Assembly (NCBI GenBank): GCA_035474375.1
Contig: DATINJ010000248.1
Location: forward strand, 14,654 to 78,653
Direction: 5' to 3'
Length of the DNA: 64,000 bases
From: JANNPJ01 sp035474375
GTDB lineage: Bacteria; Actinomycetota; Actinomycetes; Actinomycetales; Kineosporiaceae
The notes below the pieces were generated by a model that was given only the letters and a program-made list of their open reading frames with translations, was not told where the DNA came from and made no database searches. This document shows positions 8,409 through 16,196 of the stretch, piece after piece (position 1 is the first letter of the stretch; every line of letters starts with the position of its first letter). The translations under genes were made by a program, and so were the position numbers.

Positions 8409-9866
8409 ATGGATGAGCGAACCGTCGATGTGGTGGTCATCGGTGCCGGGGCGATCGGCGAGAACGTGGCCGGTCGGGCGGTCCGGGGCGGTCTCAGCGT
8501 AGTGCTGGTGGAGGCCGAGCTGGTGGGTGGTGAATGCTCGTACTGGGCCTGCATGCCGAGCAAGGCGTTGCTGCGCCCGGGTGAGGCGCTGGCCACCGTC
8601 CAGGCAGTTCCCGGTGCCGCTCCGGCGGTCACCGGGTCGCTGGACCCGGCCGAGGTGCTCGCCTGGCGGGACCGGATCGCGAGCCACTGGGACGACGCCG
8701 GTCAAGTCGAATGGGTTCGCAATGCCGGGATCGAATTGGTCCGCGGGCATGCCCGACTGACCGGTGAGCGTCGGGTGGAGATCGAGCCGGCGGACGGGGC
8801 CGACGGGCTGGAGGAACCGGTGCGGTTGCTGGCGAGGCACGCAGTGGTGGTCGCGACGGGATCGGTTCCGACGATTCCGTCGATTCCAGGGCTGGCTCCG
8901 GTGCCGTACTGGACCAGCCGAGAAGCCACGTCCAGCCATGAAATCCCTGACCAGCTGGTGGTTCTCGGCGGTGGTGTGGTCGGGGTCGAACTGGCTCAGG
9001 CCTACCGCTGGCTCGGTAGTCAGGTTACCCTGATCAGTTCGTCTGGGTTGCTCACCAGGCACGAACCCTTCGCCGCCGAGATGCTGCTGGAATCCCTTAC
9101 CGAGCAAGGAATTCGCGTGATCACCGAGGCGGAGGTGACTGAGGTCGCCGGCATTCCGGCAACGACTGGCGGCTCGGCGGATCGGATCCGGCTGGTCCTG
9201 GGCGATGGGACGACGGTGGACGGCGATCGGCTGCTGCTGGCCACCGGGCGCACGCCGAGCACCCACGATCTCGGGCTGGAAGCGTTCGGGATCACGCCCG
9301 GCGACCCCTTGGTGGTGGACGATTCCGGGCGCGTCACCTCGGTCCCCGGCGGTTGGCTTTACGCGGCCGGGGATGTCAATGGCCGAGCCCCGCTCACCCA
9401 TCAGGGCAAATATCAGGCCCGAGCCATCGGCGACGTGATTGCCGCTCGCGCAGCCGGGACCGTCGGCGATGAGGTCGAGCCTTGGTCGCCCTACGCGATG
9501 ACGGCAGATCATCGCAGCGTGCCGCAGGTGATTTTCACCCGGCCACAGATCGCCTCCGTCGGGTTGACGATGGCACAGGCGGGGCGGCAATTGTCCGATG
9601 TGCGCCGCATTGATATCCCCATTTCTGTGGGCGGATCATCGGTGCATTCCCAGGATTACGCCGGACGTGCGTTATTAGTGATCGATCAACAGCGCGGTGT
9701 GATCGTCGGAGCTACTTTCGTCGGGCCCGATGTCGCCGATCTCCTGCACTCGGCCACCGTCGCCATCGTCGGTGCGGTTCCACTGCATCGACTTTGGCAC
9801 GCCGTCCCGAGTTATCCCACGATCAGTGAAGTCTGGTTACGGTTGCTGGAGGCCTACGGTCTGTAG
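8409..9866 (+). CDS. FAD/NAD(P)-dependent disulfide oxidoreductase (Lpd/MerA superfamily)
   Basis: A 485-residue pyridine-nucleotide disulfide oxidoreductase. VVVIGAGAIGEN is the FAD-binding GxGxxG motif. GGECSYWACMPSKALLRP holds the redox-active pair (Cys-x4-Cys), written CSYWAC instead of the usual CLNVGC. VVLGGGVVGVELAQ is the NAD(P) Rossmann motif. LYAAGDVNG is the second FAD motif, and the dimerisation domain ends in HAVPSYPTISEV with the His that serves as active-site base in the partner subunit. No lipoyl-enzyme genes are nearby, so it is more likely a general NAD(P)H reductase than a pyruvate-dehydrogenase E3. ATG 8409 preceded by GAGAGG is preferred; ATG 8373 would overlap the upstream stop. 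Confidence 0.85.
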   Translation: MDERTVDVVVIGAGAIGENVAGRAVRGGLSVVLVEAELVGGECSYWACMPSKALLRPGEALATVQAVPGAAPAVTGSLDPAEVLAWRDRIASHWDDAGQVEWVRNAGIELVRGHARLTGERRVEIEPADGADGLEEPVRLLARHAVVVATGSVPTIPSIPGLAPVPYWTSREATSSHEIPDQLVVLGGGVVGVELAQAYRWLGSQVTLISSSGLLTRHEPFAAEMLLESLTEQGIRVITEAEVTEVAGIPATTGGSADRIRLVLGDGTTVDGDRLLLATGRTPSTHDLGLEAFGITPGDPLVVDDSGRVTSVPGGWLYAAGDVNGRAPLTHQGKYQARAIGDVIAARAAGTVGDEVEPWSPYAMTADHRSVPQVIFTRPQIASVGLTMAQAGRQLSDVRRIDIPISVGGSSVHSQDYAGRALLVIDQQRGVIVGATFVGPDVADLLHSATVAIVGAVPLHRLWHAVPSYPTISEVWLRLLEAYGL

Positions 9867-10122
9867 AGCGAGCGACGAAAAAGCAGGCAGCATCCACCAA
9901 CAGATCACCGAGCTGGTGCACGCCGAACGTGCTCTGCGAGATCAGCTGCAGGCCGGAACCATCTCCGCAACCGAAGAGCACCGTCGACTTCGGGAAGTCG
10001 AGGAGGCGCTCGATCAGTGCTGGGATTTGTTGCGCCAGCGCGATGCTCTGCGTGCGGTGGGAAAGAATCCGAACGAAGCCACCGCTCGTCCGGTCGAGCA
10101 GGTCGAGGGTTATCGGAACTGA
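9826..10122 (+). CDS. DUF2630 family protein; start codon unclear
   Basis: The C-terminal 80 residues match the small DUF2630 family of actinobacteria: IHQQITELVHAERALRDQL, then EEHRRLREVEEALDQCWDLL, then a tail ending RPVEQVEGYRN. It is a short helical protein of unknown function. The family N-terminus is expected near SDEKAGS at about 9871, but no ATG, GTG, TTG or CTG lies there in frame. The nearest is GTG at 9826, inside the end of the flavoprotein gene, which would add an atypical leader. The codon before SDEK is GCG, one transition from GTG. So this is either a noncanonical or upstream start, a lost start, or a sequence error. Confidence 0.6.
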   Translation: MKSGYGCWRPTVCRASDEKAGSIHQQITELVHAERALRDQLQAGTISATEEHRRLREVEEALDQCWDLLRQRDALRAVGKNPNEATARPVEQVEGYRN

Positions 10123-10244
10123 ATCAAGGCATCGCTGCCGATCGGTCCAGGTCGTTGAGAATCGGCAAGCCGCTGAATAATGGGCGAAATGCCCGACAGA
10201 TGCCCGGGTCTGCTCGGGAAAGTGCTGACCTTTTGACTTCAGTT

Positions 10245-10260
10245 TTGACTGAGTCGTCAA
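10245..10260. promoter_or_regulatory. Short dyad upstream of lsr2
   Basis: Inverted half-sites TTGAC and GTCAA separated by six bases, 12 bases before the lsr2 start, in a stretch that is richer in A/T than its surroundings. A second TTGACTTCAG copy lies directly upstream at 10233-10242. This could be a promoter/operator; nothing proves it. Confidence 0.25.
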
Positions 10261-10272
10261 TTAGGTAAAAGA

Positions 10273-10605
10273 ATGCCTCTCATGGTGACCAGAACAGTGA
10301 CTGAGCTTCTCGACGACATGACTGGGCAGGCCGCGGACGAGACGGTCTCATTCGGTCTGGACGGTGTCGAGTATGAGATAGACATGACCAAGAAGAACGC
10401 AGCCGCGCTACGGAAGGCGCTCGGTCCCTGGCAGGATCACGCCCGCCGGATGGGGGGTCGCCGTGGACCCGTGATGCAGCACGTACCTTCGGGTGTCGAC
10501 AACCGAGCGGTCCGCGCCTGGGCCGCCAGCAATGGCGTCGAACTGTCTGGCCGTGGACGGATTCCAGCCGTCGTCATTGAACAGTTCCGCGCCGCTGGTA
10601 ACTGA
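10273..10605 (+). CDS. lsr2: Lsr2 nucleoid-associated protein
   Basis: A 110-residue Lsr2. The N-terminal dimerisation domain shows VTELLDDMTGQAADETVSF and GLDGVEYEIDMTKKNA. The C-terminal AT-hook-like DNA-binding domain ends ASNGVELSGRGRIPAVVIEQ with the RGR minor-groove motif. Lsr2 bridges AT-rich DNA and silences horizontally acquired genes in actinobacteria, a functional H-NS analogue. The length is normal. ATG 10273 is used, with AGG about eight bases upstream; ATG 10282 is possible. It is transcribed alone. Many actinobacteria carry two copies; whether this is the main or an accessory paralogue cannot be told here. Confidence 0.92.
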   Translation: MPLMVTRTVTELLDDMTGQAADETVSFGLDGVEYEIDMTKKNAAALRKALGPWQDHARRMGGRRGPVMQHVPSGVDNRAVRAWAASNGVELSGRGRIPAVVIEQFRAAGN

Positions 10606-10718
10606 GCCGGCCTAATTTCGCCTCAGCTCCCGCGACCATGCACTCCGGCTCCCGGAATGAGCCTGATGGTCAATGCAGTTCCCCGTCGCTTCCGAGCGCG
10701 GGCGGGGCGGGATCTGGT

Positions 10719-10765
10719 GATTGAGGAGAATCGGGCTCAAGCGATGAGCCCGATCTTCCCCAATC
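10719..10765. terminator. Long stem-loop downstream of lsr2
   Basis: A perfect 10-bp inner stem ATCGGGCTCA / TGAGCCCGAT with loop AGCGA (10730-10754), extended by an imperfect outer stem GATTG... / ...CAATC. There is no T tract. It lies about 115 bases after lsr2 and 125 before the convergent doxX-like gene, so a bidirectional terminator is plausible. The rest of 10606-10888 shows no coding signal. Confidence 0.45.
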
Positions 10766-10888
10766 CTGCCTGATCTCCCCAACCGGTCGAGGCGCCTGGC
10801 TGCTCGCCAAGATCGCTGGCGGTGCCCGTTACGTGCCGATTAAGGGCTCGTCGGCGGGCAAATTTGGCGATCGTTCAGGTGAAAGAGA

Positions 10889-11491
10889 TCACTGGCCCCG
10901 GCTTTCCGACTGACTCTGGGTATCCGACCGACTCTGGGTTTCCGGTTGGTCAAGGGTTTCCGGCTGGTCCTGAGCTTCCGACGGGCCTTGGCGCTGGGAC
11001 TGGATGGACTGTCGACGGCCGACCTCGACAACGGCGGCCGAGGCGGCGGCACCGACCGCCAAAGCCCCCAGTGCCCAGAGCGGGCCGGGCTCCGTAAAGC
11101 CCAGCTTGTTGTCCAGCGAGAGATCGCCCGGGCCTTCCTCGGCCAGCGCCAGGAGGGCGGCGATGAGTACCGCGTTGTACTCCCAACCCCCGTTCTGGCC
11201 CCACGGGCCGTTCTTGAGGTGCACCGTGCGGATCGCGCTGATCATGGTCCCGATCAGGCCGGACGCCGCCAAGGGGGTGGCCAGGCCGGCCACCAAAAGG
11301 GCACCACCGGTCGTCTCGGTCAGGCCGGCGGCCAGCGCGTGCTGCCTCCCCGGGCGCAGATTGAGGGATTCCATCATGCCCTGAGTGCCGTCCAGGCCCG
11401 GGCCGTCGAACCAGCCGAACAGCTTCTGCGTTCCATGGCCGATGAACAGCGACCCGATCAATGCTCGGGCGGCGAACCTGCCGAACTGCAT
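10889..11491 (-). CDS. DoxX family membrane protein
   Basis: A 200-residue membrane protein of the DoxX family. The opening FGRFAARALIGSLFIGHGTQ and KLFGWFDGPGL are typical, followed by GLTETTGGALLVAGLATPLAA and a further helix near WEYNAVLIAALLAL. There are four hydrophobic segments. In mycobacteria DoxX works with superoxide dismutase and a thiosulfate sulfurtransferase in a redox complex; no such partner is nearby, so the role is not defined. The C-terminal 40 residues are a hydrophilic Gln/Ser/Glu tail encoded by degenerate short repeats. ATG 11491 has AGGAG eight bases upstream. Confidence 0.82.
   Translation of the reverse strand: MQFGRFAARALIGSLFIGHGTQKLFGWFDGPGLDGTQGMMESLNLRPGRQHALAAGLTETTGGALLVAGLATPLAASGLIGTMISAIRTVHLKNGPWGQNGGWEYNAVLIAALLALAEEGPGDLSLDNKLGFTEPGPLWALGALAVGAAASAAVVEVGRRQSIQSQRQGPSEAQDQPETLDQPETQSRSDTQSQSESRGQ
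10913..10984. repeat. Degenerate 18-20 bp tandem repeat in the tail of the DoxX gene
   Basis: About four imperfect copies, the clearest being GACTCTGGGTATCCGACC and GACTCTGGGTTTCCGGTTGG side by side, followed by two more diverged copies. On the coding strand they give the QPET/SQSE-like low-complexity tail. Confidence 0.55.
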
Positions 11492-11671
11492 AACGATCAC
11501 TCCTGCCGGTGTCTTGTCATCCGTTGGCTGCCATTCCTTGTCGGTATGACAGTCCCGAGCGGGACGAGGCGCCAGTTCGGATGTCCGTTCTGCTTCGGTC
11601 GAGCTTTCTGCTTCAGACCGAGGGTGGCTCGGTCGATTCCTGTCCCAGGGATCTGTGGCGGAGGGGATGGC

Positions 11672-12970
11672 ATGGGCTCGACCAGTTCCGCTGTGCGTGC
11701 GGACCGGACCAAGATCGGACGCCGCTCGATCCATGATCGAACCGGCACCGTGGTCGGCTACGAACTGCTGTTCCGCCCAGGACCAGGGCTTTCCGAAGCG
11801 TCGGCGGCAGCACGTGACCGTTCGACCTCCGAAGTGATCTCCACAGCATTCGGCGAGTTCGGGTTGCACCGGCTCGGTGAGCGCAGAAATCTCTATTTGA
11901 ACGCTACCCGGGCGCTGATCACCGGTGCGATTCCGATGCCGTTCGGGCCGCAGAACGTCGTCCTTGAGGTAGTCGAGGACTTGCTGGTGGACGCCGAATT
12001 ATTGGCGGGCCTGGTGGTGTTGAAGCAGCGCGGCTTCCGGCTGGCGATCGACGGGATGGTCGCCGGGCCCGAGCATGCCCAACTATTACCCCTGGTCGAC
12101 GTGGTGAAGCTGGACATCGAGACCGCCGGCGCAGAGCTCGCGGAATTGGCGGGCTATGTGCGCGCCACCGTGCCGCAGGCCAAGCTGATGGCCGAGCGGG
12201 TCGAAACTGAGGTGGCTCTGCGACAAAGCCTGGCGGTTGGCTTCGATCTGTTGCAAGGCAGCTACTTTGAGCGGCCGGCGGCAACTAGATCGGCAGCCGT
12301 CAGCCCTTCGCAGACGATCAGTCTGCAACTTCTGGCCGCGCTGTCGTCATTGGACACCACCGTCGCGGAAGTGGAGCGGATCGTCGCCGCCGATCCAGGG
12401 CTCGGGATGCGGATCCTTGGCACGGTCAACTCCGCCTCCGGCACTGGTCGGCGGATCACGTCGATGACACAAGCCATCGTGTTGCTCGGTCGCCGCTCGT
12501 TGAGCGCTTGGGTGATGCTCGCTGCCCTCGGCGGTCATCCGGACGGTCGTCGGCAGGACATGGTCGACATCCTCACCCGGGCTAGGACCTGCGAATTGCT
12601 GACGTCGCTCCTGGTCGGCATCGAGTCGTCCACCGCCTATGCCGTCGGCCTGATGTCCGGGGTGGTCGAGGTGATGGGGGCTGATCCGGTGCGAATCGCC
12701 AAGGCCACTCGGTTGGACGAGGAGATGACTGCCGCGCTGGTGCATCGGAGCGGCCAAGTCGGTGTGCTGCTGGCGGCGATCGAGCAGTTCGAGCGCACCG
12801 GTCAGGCCGGCCCGAACACCGAGCCCTCGAACACCGAGCGCCTGGTCGCCGGTGTCCCAGTGATCGCGACCGCCGATGTTGCCCGGGCGCACTTGCATGC
12901 CCTTGGTACCGCGATCGACACGATCGATTCGATCCTCGGTCAGCCGGTGGACTCCTCGCCGTTGACTTGA
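11672..12970 (+). CDS. EAL-HDOD (YuxH-type) signalling protein, degenerate EAL
   Basis: A 432-residue protein. Residues about 15-205 are an EAL domain: GYELLFRP replaces the EAL signature (ELL), the Asn of NLYLNATR, Glu of VVLEVVED, Lys/Asp of VVKLDIET and Glu of LMAERVET are kept, but RLAIDGMVAG has only one of the two metal-binding Asp residues of DDFG. Cyclic-di-GMP hydrolysis is therefore unlikely; binding or signalling remains possible. Residues about 215-420 are an HDOD domain (LLAALSSLDTTVAEVERIVA, LGMRILGTVNSAS). Such EAL-HDOD proteins are regulatory adaptors in many bacteria. ATG 11672 has GAGGGG five bases upstream. It is divergent from doxX and monocistronic. Confidence 0.85.
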   Translation: MGSTSSAVRADRTKIGRRSIHDRTGTVVGYELLFRPGPGLSEASAAARDRSTSEVISTAFGEFGLHRLGERRNLYLNATRALITGAIPMPFGPQNVVLEVVEDLLVDAELLAGLVVLKQRGFRLAIDGMVAGPEHAQLLPLVDVVKLDIETAGAELAELAGYVRATVPQAKLMAERVETEVALRQSLAVGFDLLQGSYFERPAATRSAAVSPSQTISLQLLAALSSLDTTVAEVERIVAADPGLGMRILGTVNSASGTGRRITSMTQAIVLLGRRSLSAWVMLAALGGHPDGRRQDMVDILTRARTCELLTSLLVGIESSTAYAVGLMSGVVEVMGADPVRIAKATRLDEEMTAALVHRSGQVGVLLAAIEQFERTGQAGPNTEPSNTERLVAGVPVIATADVARAHLHALGTAIDTIDSILGQPVDSSPLT

Positions 12971-13057
12971 TCCAAGTTGCGTTCGTTCGCCATCTTTTGC
13001 AACCGCCTGGCATCATCCTGACGTAGAGCGGTGTAACCATGGTGGTGAGGAGGCAGG

Positions 13058-14518
13058 ATGACCGATTTGAGTACCGACCGTACCGATCTGCTGTCCGGCC
13101 GCTATGCCTTGGGTGAGGTCATCGGGCGTGGTGGGATGGGCGTCGTCCACCGGGCTTGGGACCTCCACCTGCAACGATACGTCGCGGTCAAGATCCTCAG
13201 AGGGCGAGCCACCGACCCGGTCGGTCGAGCTCGGTTCCGGGCCGAGGGGCAGACCCTGGCCCGGCTGAGTCACCCCGGCTTGATCACCTTGCTCGACGCG
13301 CAGACCGATGGCGACGAGCCGTACCTGGTGATGGAACTGGTCGACGGCGAGTCCCTGACCAAGTTCTGCGAAGGTCACGGGATGGCCGTCGGCGAGGTCG
13401 TCGCCATCGGTGCCGCCGTGGCGGATGCCTTGGATCACGTTCATCGACGTCGAATCATTCACCGCGACATCACTCCCAGTAACGTTTTGATCGGCCGAGA
13501 CGGCCGGGTCAAGCTTGCCGATTTCGGGGTGGCTCGGCTTCTCGACGGCATTTCTCAGCTCACGGGTACCGGGATGACGCTGGGCACCGCTGGATACCTG
13601 TCACCGGAGCAGGTTCGGCTGGAACCACCCACCGTAGCCAGTGACATCTACTCGTTCGGGCTGGTGCTGATCGAGGCTCTCTCGGGCGAGCCCGCGTTCG
13701 TCGGGTCCTGGGATGTGATCGCGCTGGCCCGGTTGACGATTTCCCCCCGGATCGACCAGTCGCTGCCCGCACCGATGCGCGAACTGCTCGAATCAATGAC
13801 CGACCCCGATTCGACTCGGCGTCCAACCGCCGCCGAGGTGGCGATCGCGCTGCGATCCATGTCCGGAGATTCGACTCCCTCGCTGGTCGCTGCCGCTCGA
13901 CGGCTCGATGAGGAAGCCGGACTCGGGCATTCGTCCGACATTCCGACGGCGTCCGGCGAGGTGGGCCGGCTGGCCGCAGCGGATCCGCCCACCGATCCCA
14001 GCGCCAAGCCGGCGATGACCCCGCATGACGTCTCGCCGCGTCACCGGTTCCGTGAGCTGCGGGGCGGGCTGATCGCCGCAGTGATCTTGGTTCCGGCTTT
14101 GTTGCTGGTGCCGGCGACTCAAGTCGACTGGCCTGGCGGTTCCACCCCGGACGACGCCGCGACTGCTGGTCCGGGCGAGACCGGAACGGCCGCCCCCGGA
14201 TCTTCGGCCGCCAAGCCAGGTCGGCAAGCGGCGAGTTCCGGAACGGGTCGAGCGACCGAAGCGTTGCGGCCGGCACTGCCCGGCCCCGAACCGACGACGG
14301 CGCCGAGCAAGGCGTCCGGTGTGGGGGTGACCACGCCGATCGCCAACCCGACGGTTGCCCCAACCGCCACCGCCACCGCCACCGCGACCACCGAGGCGCC
14401 GACTCCGGCGGAAGCCAGGGCAGCGGCCAAGGCGGCCAAGGCGAAGGCCAAGGCGGAGGCCAAGGCAGCCAAGGAGGCCGCTAAGAAGGCCAAGAAGGGC
14501 GATGACGACGACAGCTAG
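13058..14518 (+). CDS. Transmembrane Ser/Thr protein kinase (PknB type) with Lys/Ala-rich outer tail
   Basis: A 486-residue kinase. Residues 15-275 are the kinase domain: Gly-rich loop VIGRGGMGVV, ATP-binding Lys in VAVKIL, catalytic loop IIHRDITPSNVLI, DFGVAR and the GTAGYLSPEQ activation segment. In the catalytic loop the almost invariant Lys two positions after Asp137 is Thr139. A juxtamembrane linker leads to one transmembrane helix at about 335-355. The outer part is Pro/Thr/Ala-rich (with a repeated ACCGCC track encoding TATATA) and ends in a strongly basic Ala/Lys helix followed by an acidic DDDD end. There are no PASTA domains. The N-terminal kinase faces the cytosol. The basic tail might touch cell-wall polyanions. 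Confidence 0.88.
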   Translation: MTDLSTDRTDLLSGRYALGEVIGRGGMGVVHRAWDLHLQRYVAVKILRGRATDPVGRARFRAEGQTLARLSHPGLITLLDAQTDGDEPYLVMELVDGESLTKFCEGHGMAVGEVVAIGAAVADALDHVHRRRIIHRDITPSNVLIGRDGRVKLADFGVARLLDGISQLTGTGMTLGTAGYLSPEQVRLEPPTVASDIYSFGLVLIEALSGEPAFVGSWDVIALARLTISPRIDQSLPAPMRELLESMTDPDSTRRPTAAEVAIALRSMSGDSTPSLVAAARRLDEEAGLGHSSDIPTASGEVGRLAAADPPTDPSAKPAMTPHDVSPRHRFRELRGGLIAAVILVPALLLVPATQVDWPGGSTPDDAATAGPGETGTAAPGSSAAKPGRQAASSGTGRATEALRPALPGPEPTTAPSKASGVGVTTPIANPTVAPTATATATATTEAPTPAEARAAAKAAKAKAKAEAKAAKEAAKKAKKGDDDDS

Positions 14519-14524
14519 GCCGTC

Positions 14525-15067
14525 CTAGCTCGTCGAAAGCGTCCTCAACGCCGCAAGATAGCGGCTGGTTCCGAACTGCTGGACGAGCGTGGTGAACGGA
14601 CCGCCGAGTCGAGCCAGGACGGTTGCCGGCCGAGAGAAAGCCCGAACCGTGAAGGTGACGCGCTCGTCGTCGCCCAGATGGACGACGAAGGACTCCTCGC
14701 CGCTGACCGGGTGCCCGGTCAGGGTTCCGTAGGCAAACCCGTGCCGATTCGGATCGCGCACGGTGTAGACCACCTGGCAGGGGGCCGTCACGGCCAGTCG
14801 GCCGATGCCAACCCGCAACAGCACCCGGGCTCCGACCACTGCCGTCCGGTCGGTGCTGATCAGGTCGATTCCGGCTCGGCGGTGCATCTGCCAGCTCAGT
14901 AGGGCGGTGCCGGCCCGGGCAAACACCTCCGGACCGGAGCCGAGGACAACCGAGCGTTGGACGGCGCGATAGCCCGCAGGTGGCTCGGACCAGGCCGTCC
15001 AGCCCCGCTCGGGGTAAGTGAACGGCAGATCACGCAGAGTGTTCGCCGGATCATCGGATAACGTCAC
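14525..15067 (-). CDS. DUF1990 family protein
   Basis: A 180-residue protein of the DUF1990 family, read from GTG 15067. The opening LPFTYPERGWT is characteristic, as are the central RRAGIDLISTDRTAVVGARV and GFAYGTLTGHPVSGEESFVV segments. The family is common in actinobacteria and plants and has a lipid-binding-like beta-barrel prediction, but no established function. The frame is open further upstream to 15196 without family similarity. It is convergent with the kinase gene (six bases apart). Confidence 0.75.
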   Translation of the reverse strand: MTLSDDPANTLRDLPFTYPERGWTAWSEPPAGYRAVQRSVVLGSGPEVFARAGTALLSWQMHRRAGIDLISTDRTAVVGARVLLRVGIGRLAVTAPCQVVYTVRDPNRHGFAYGTLTGHPVSGEESFVVHLGDDERVTFTVRAFSRPATVLARLGGPFTTLVQQFGTSRYLAALRTLSTS

Positions 15068-15165
15068 GATCCGAGTGTGTCGGATTTCGGGTGACCGGTC
15101 GCGGAAGTCAGCGCAACGACAGCTAACGTGAAGCGATCCATCGACGTCTACCGAGGGAGCCAGCT

Positions 15166-16185
15166 GTGTCTCTGCAGGACTTTCCCCGCTACCCATTGCT
15201 GTTCGGGCCCAGCCCGGTGCATCCGCTGGATCGGCTCAGTGAGCACCTCGGTGGAGCCCGAATCTGGGCCAAGCGCGAAGACTGCAACAGTGGGTTGGCC
15301 TACGGTGGGAACAAAACCCGCAAACTCGAATATATCGTGCCAGATGTCATCGAAAAGGGCGCTGATACGCTCGTGTCGATCGGCGGCTATCAATCCAACC
15401 ACACCCGCCAGGTCGCTGCGGTTGCTGCCAAGTTGGGTTTGAAAGCTGTTCTAGTGCAAGAAAAATGGGTGGACTGGCCAGACTCGGTCAATGACCGGGT
15501 GGGGAACATCATGCTGTCGCGGATCATGGGCGCCGAGGTTCGGCTGGACCCCTCCGGGTTCGGGATCGGTTTCAAAGACAGCTGGAATCAAGCGATGGAC
15601 GACGTCAGGCAGCGAGGTGGCACGCCTTACGGAATCCCGGCCGGTGCATCCGATCACCCGCTCGGCGGTCTGGGCTTCGCCAACTGGGCACAGGAGGTTC
15701 GCCAGCAGGAACGAGAGTTGGGGGTCTTCTTCGACACCATCATCGTCTGCTCGGTCACCGGATCCACGCATGCCGGGATGATCGCCGGGTTCGCCGACGA
15801 GGACGGAACCGGGCGCCCGCGCCGAGTGATCGGGATCGACGCCTCGGCCAAGCTGAAGGAGACTCACGAGCAGGTGTCCCGCATCGCTCGGAACACCGCC
15901 GAGCTGATCGGTCTGGGCCGAGACCTGCGAGACGACGAGATCACCGTGCTAGAGGGCTGGGCGGGGGAGGTCTACGGCATTCCGGTGCAGTCGACTCTGG
16001 ACGCGATCCGGCTGACCGGTTCGCTGGAGGGGATGATCATTGACCCGGTGTATGAAGGCAAGTCGATGGCCGGGCTGATCGACTTGATCGGGCGGGGCGA
16101 GATCGCCAAGGATTCCACCGTGCTCTACGCCCATCTCGGTGGCCAGCCCGCGTTGAACGCCTACAGCGCCCTGTTCACCTCGTGA
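15166..16185 (+). CDS. acdS: 1-aminocyclopropane-1-carboxylate (ACC) deaminase
   Basis: A 339-residue PLP enzyme that cleaves ACC to 2-oxobutyrate and ammonia. Length and sequence match the family end to end: PLLFGPSPVHPLDRLSEHLG, AKREDCNSGLAYGGNKTRK with the PLP lysine at about Lys50, VSIGGYQSNHTRQ, and IPAGASDHPLGGLGF. The residues that separate true ACC deaminases from D-cysteine desulfhydrases are present: Glu in DPVYEGKSM (about 297) and Leu in YAHLGGQPA. ACC is the ethylene precursor of plants, so this gene usually marks a plant-associated or soil lifestyle. GTG 15166 has GAGGGAG seven bases upstream. The next gene overlaps or nearly touches it, which indicates co-translation. Confidence 0.93.
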   Translation: MSLQDFPRYPLLFGPSPVHPLDRLSEHLGGARIWAKREDCNSGLAYGGNKTRKLEYIVPDVIEKGADTLVSIGGYQSNHTRQVAAVAAKLGLKAVLVQEKWVDWPDSVNDRVGNIMLSRIMGAEVRLDPSGFGIGFKDSWNQAMDDVRQRGGTPYGIPAGASDHPLGGLGFANWAQEVRQQERELGVFFDTIIVCSVTGSTHAGMIAGFADEDGTGRPRRVIGIDASAKLKETHEQVSRIARNTAELIGLGRDLRDDEITVLEGWAGEVYGIPVQSTLDAIRLTGSLEGMIIDPVYEGKSMAGLIDLIGRGEIAKDSTVLYAHLGGQPALNAYSALFTS

Positions 16186-16196
16186 CCGGAGCCAGG

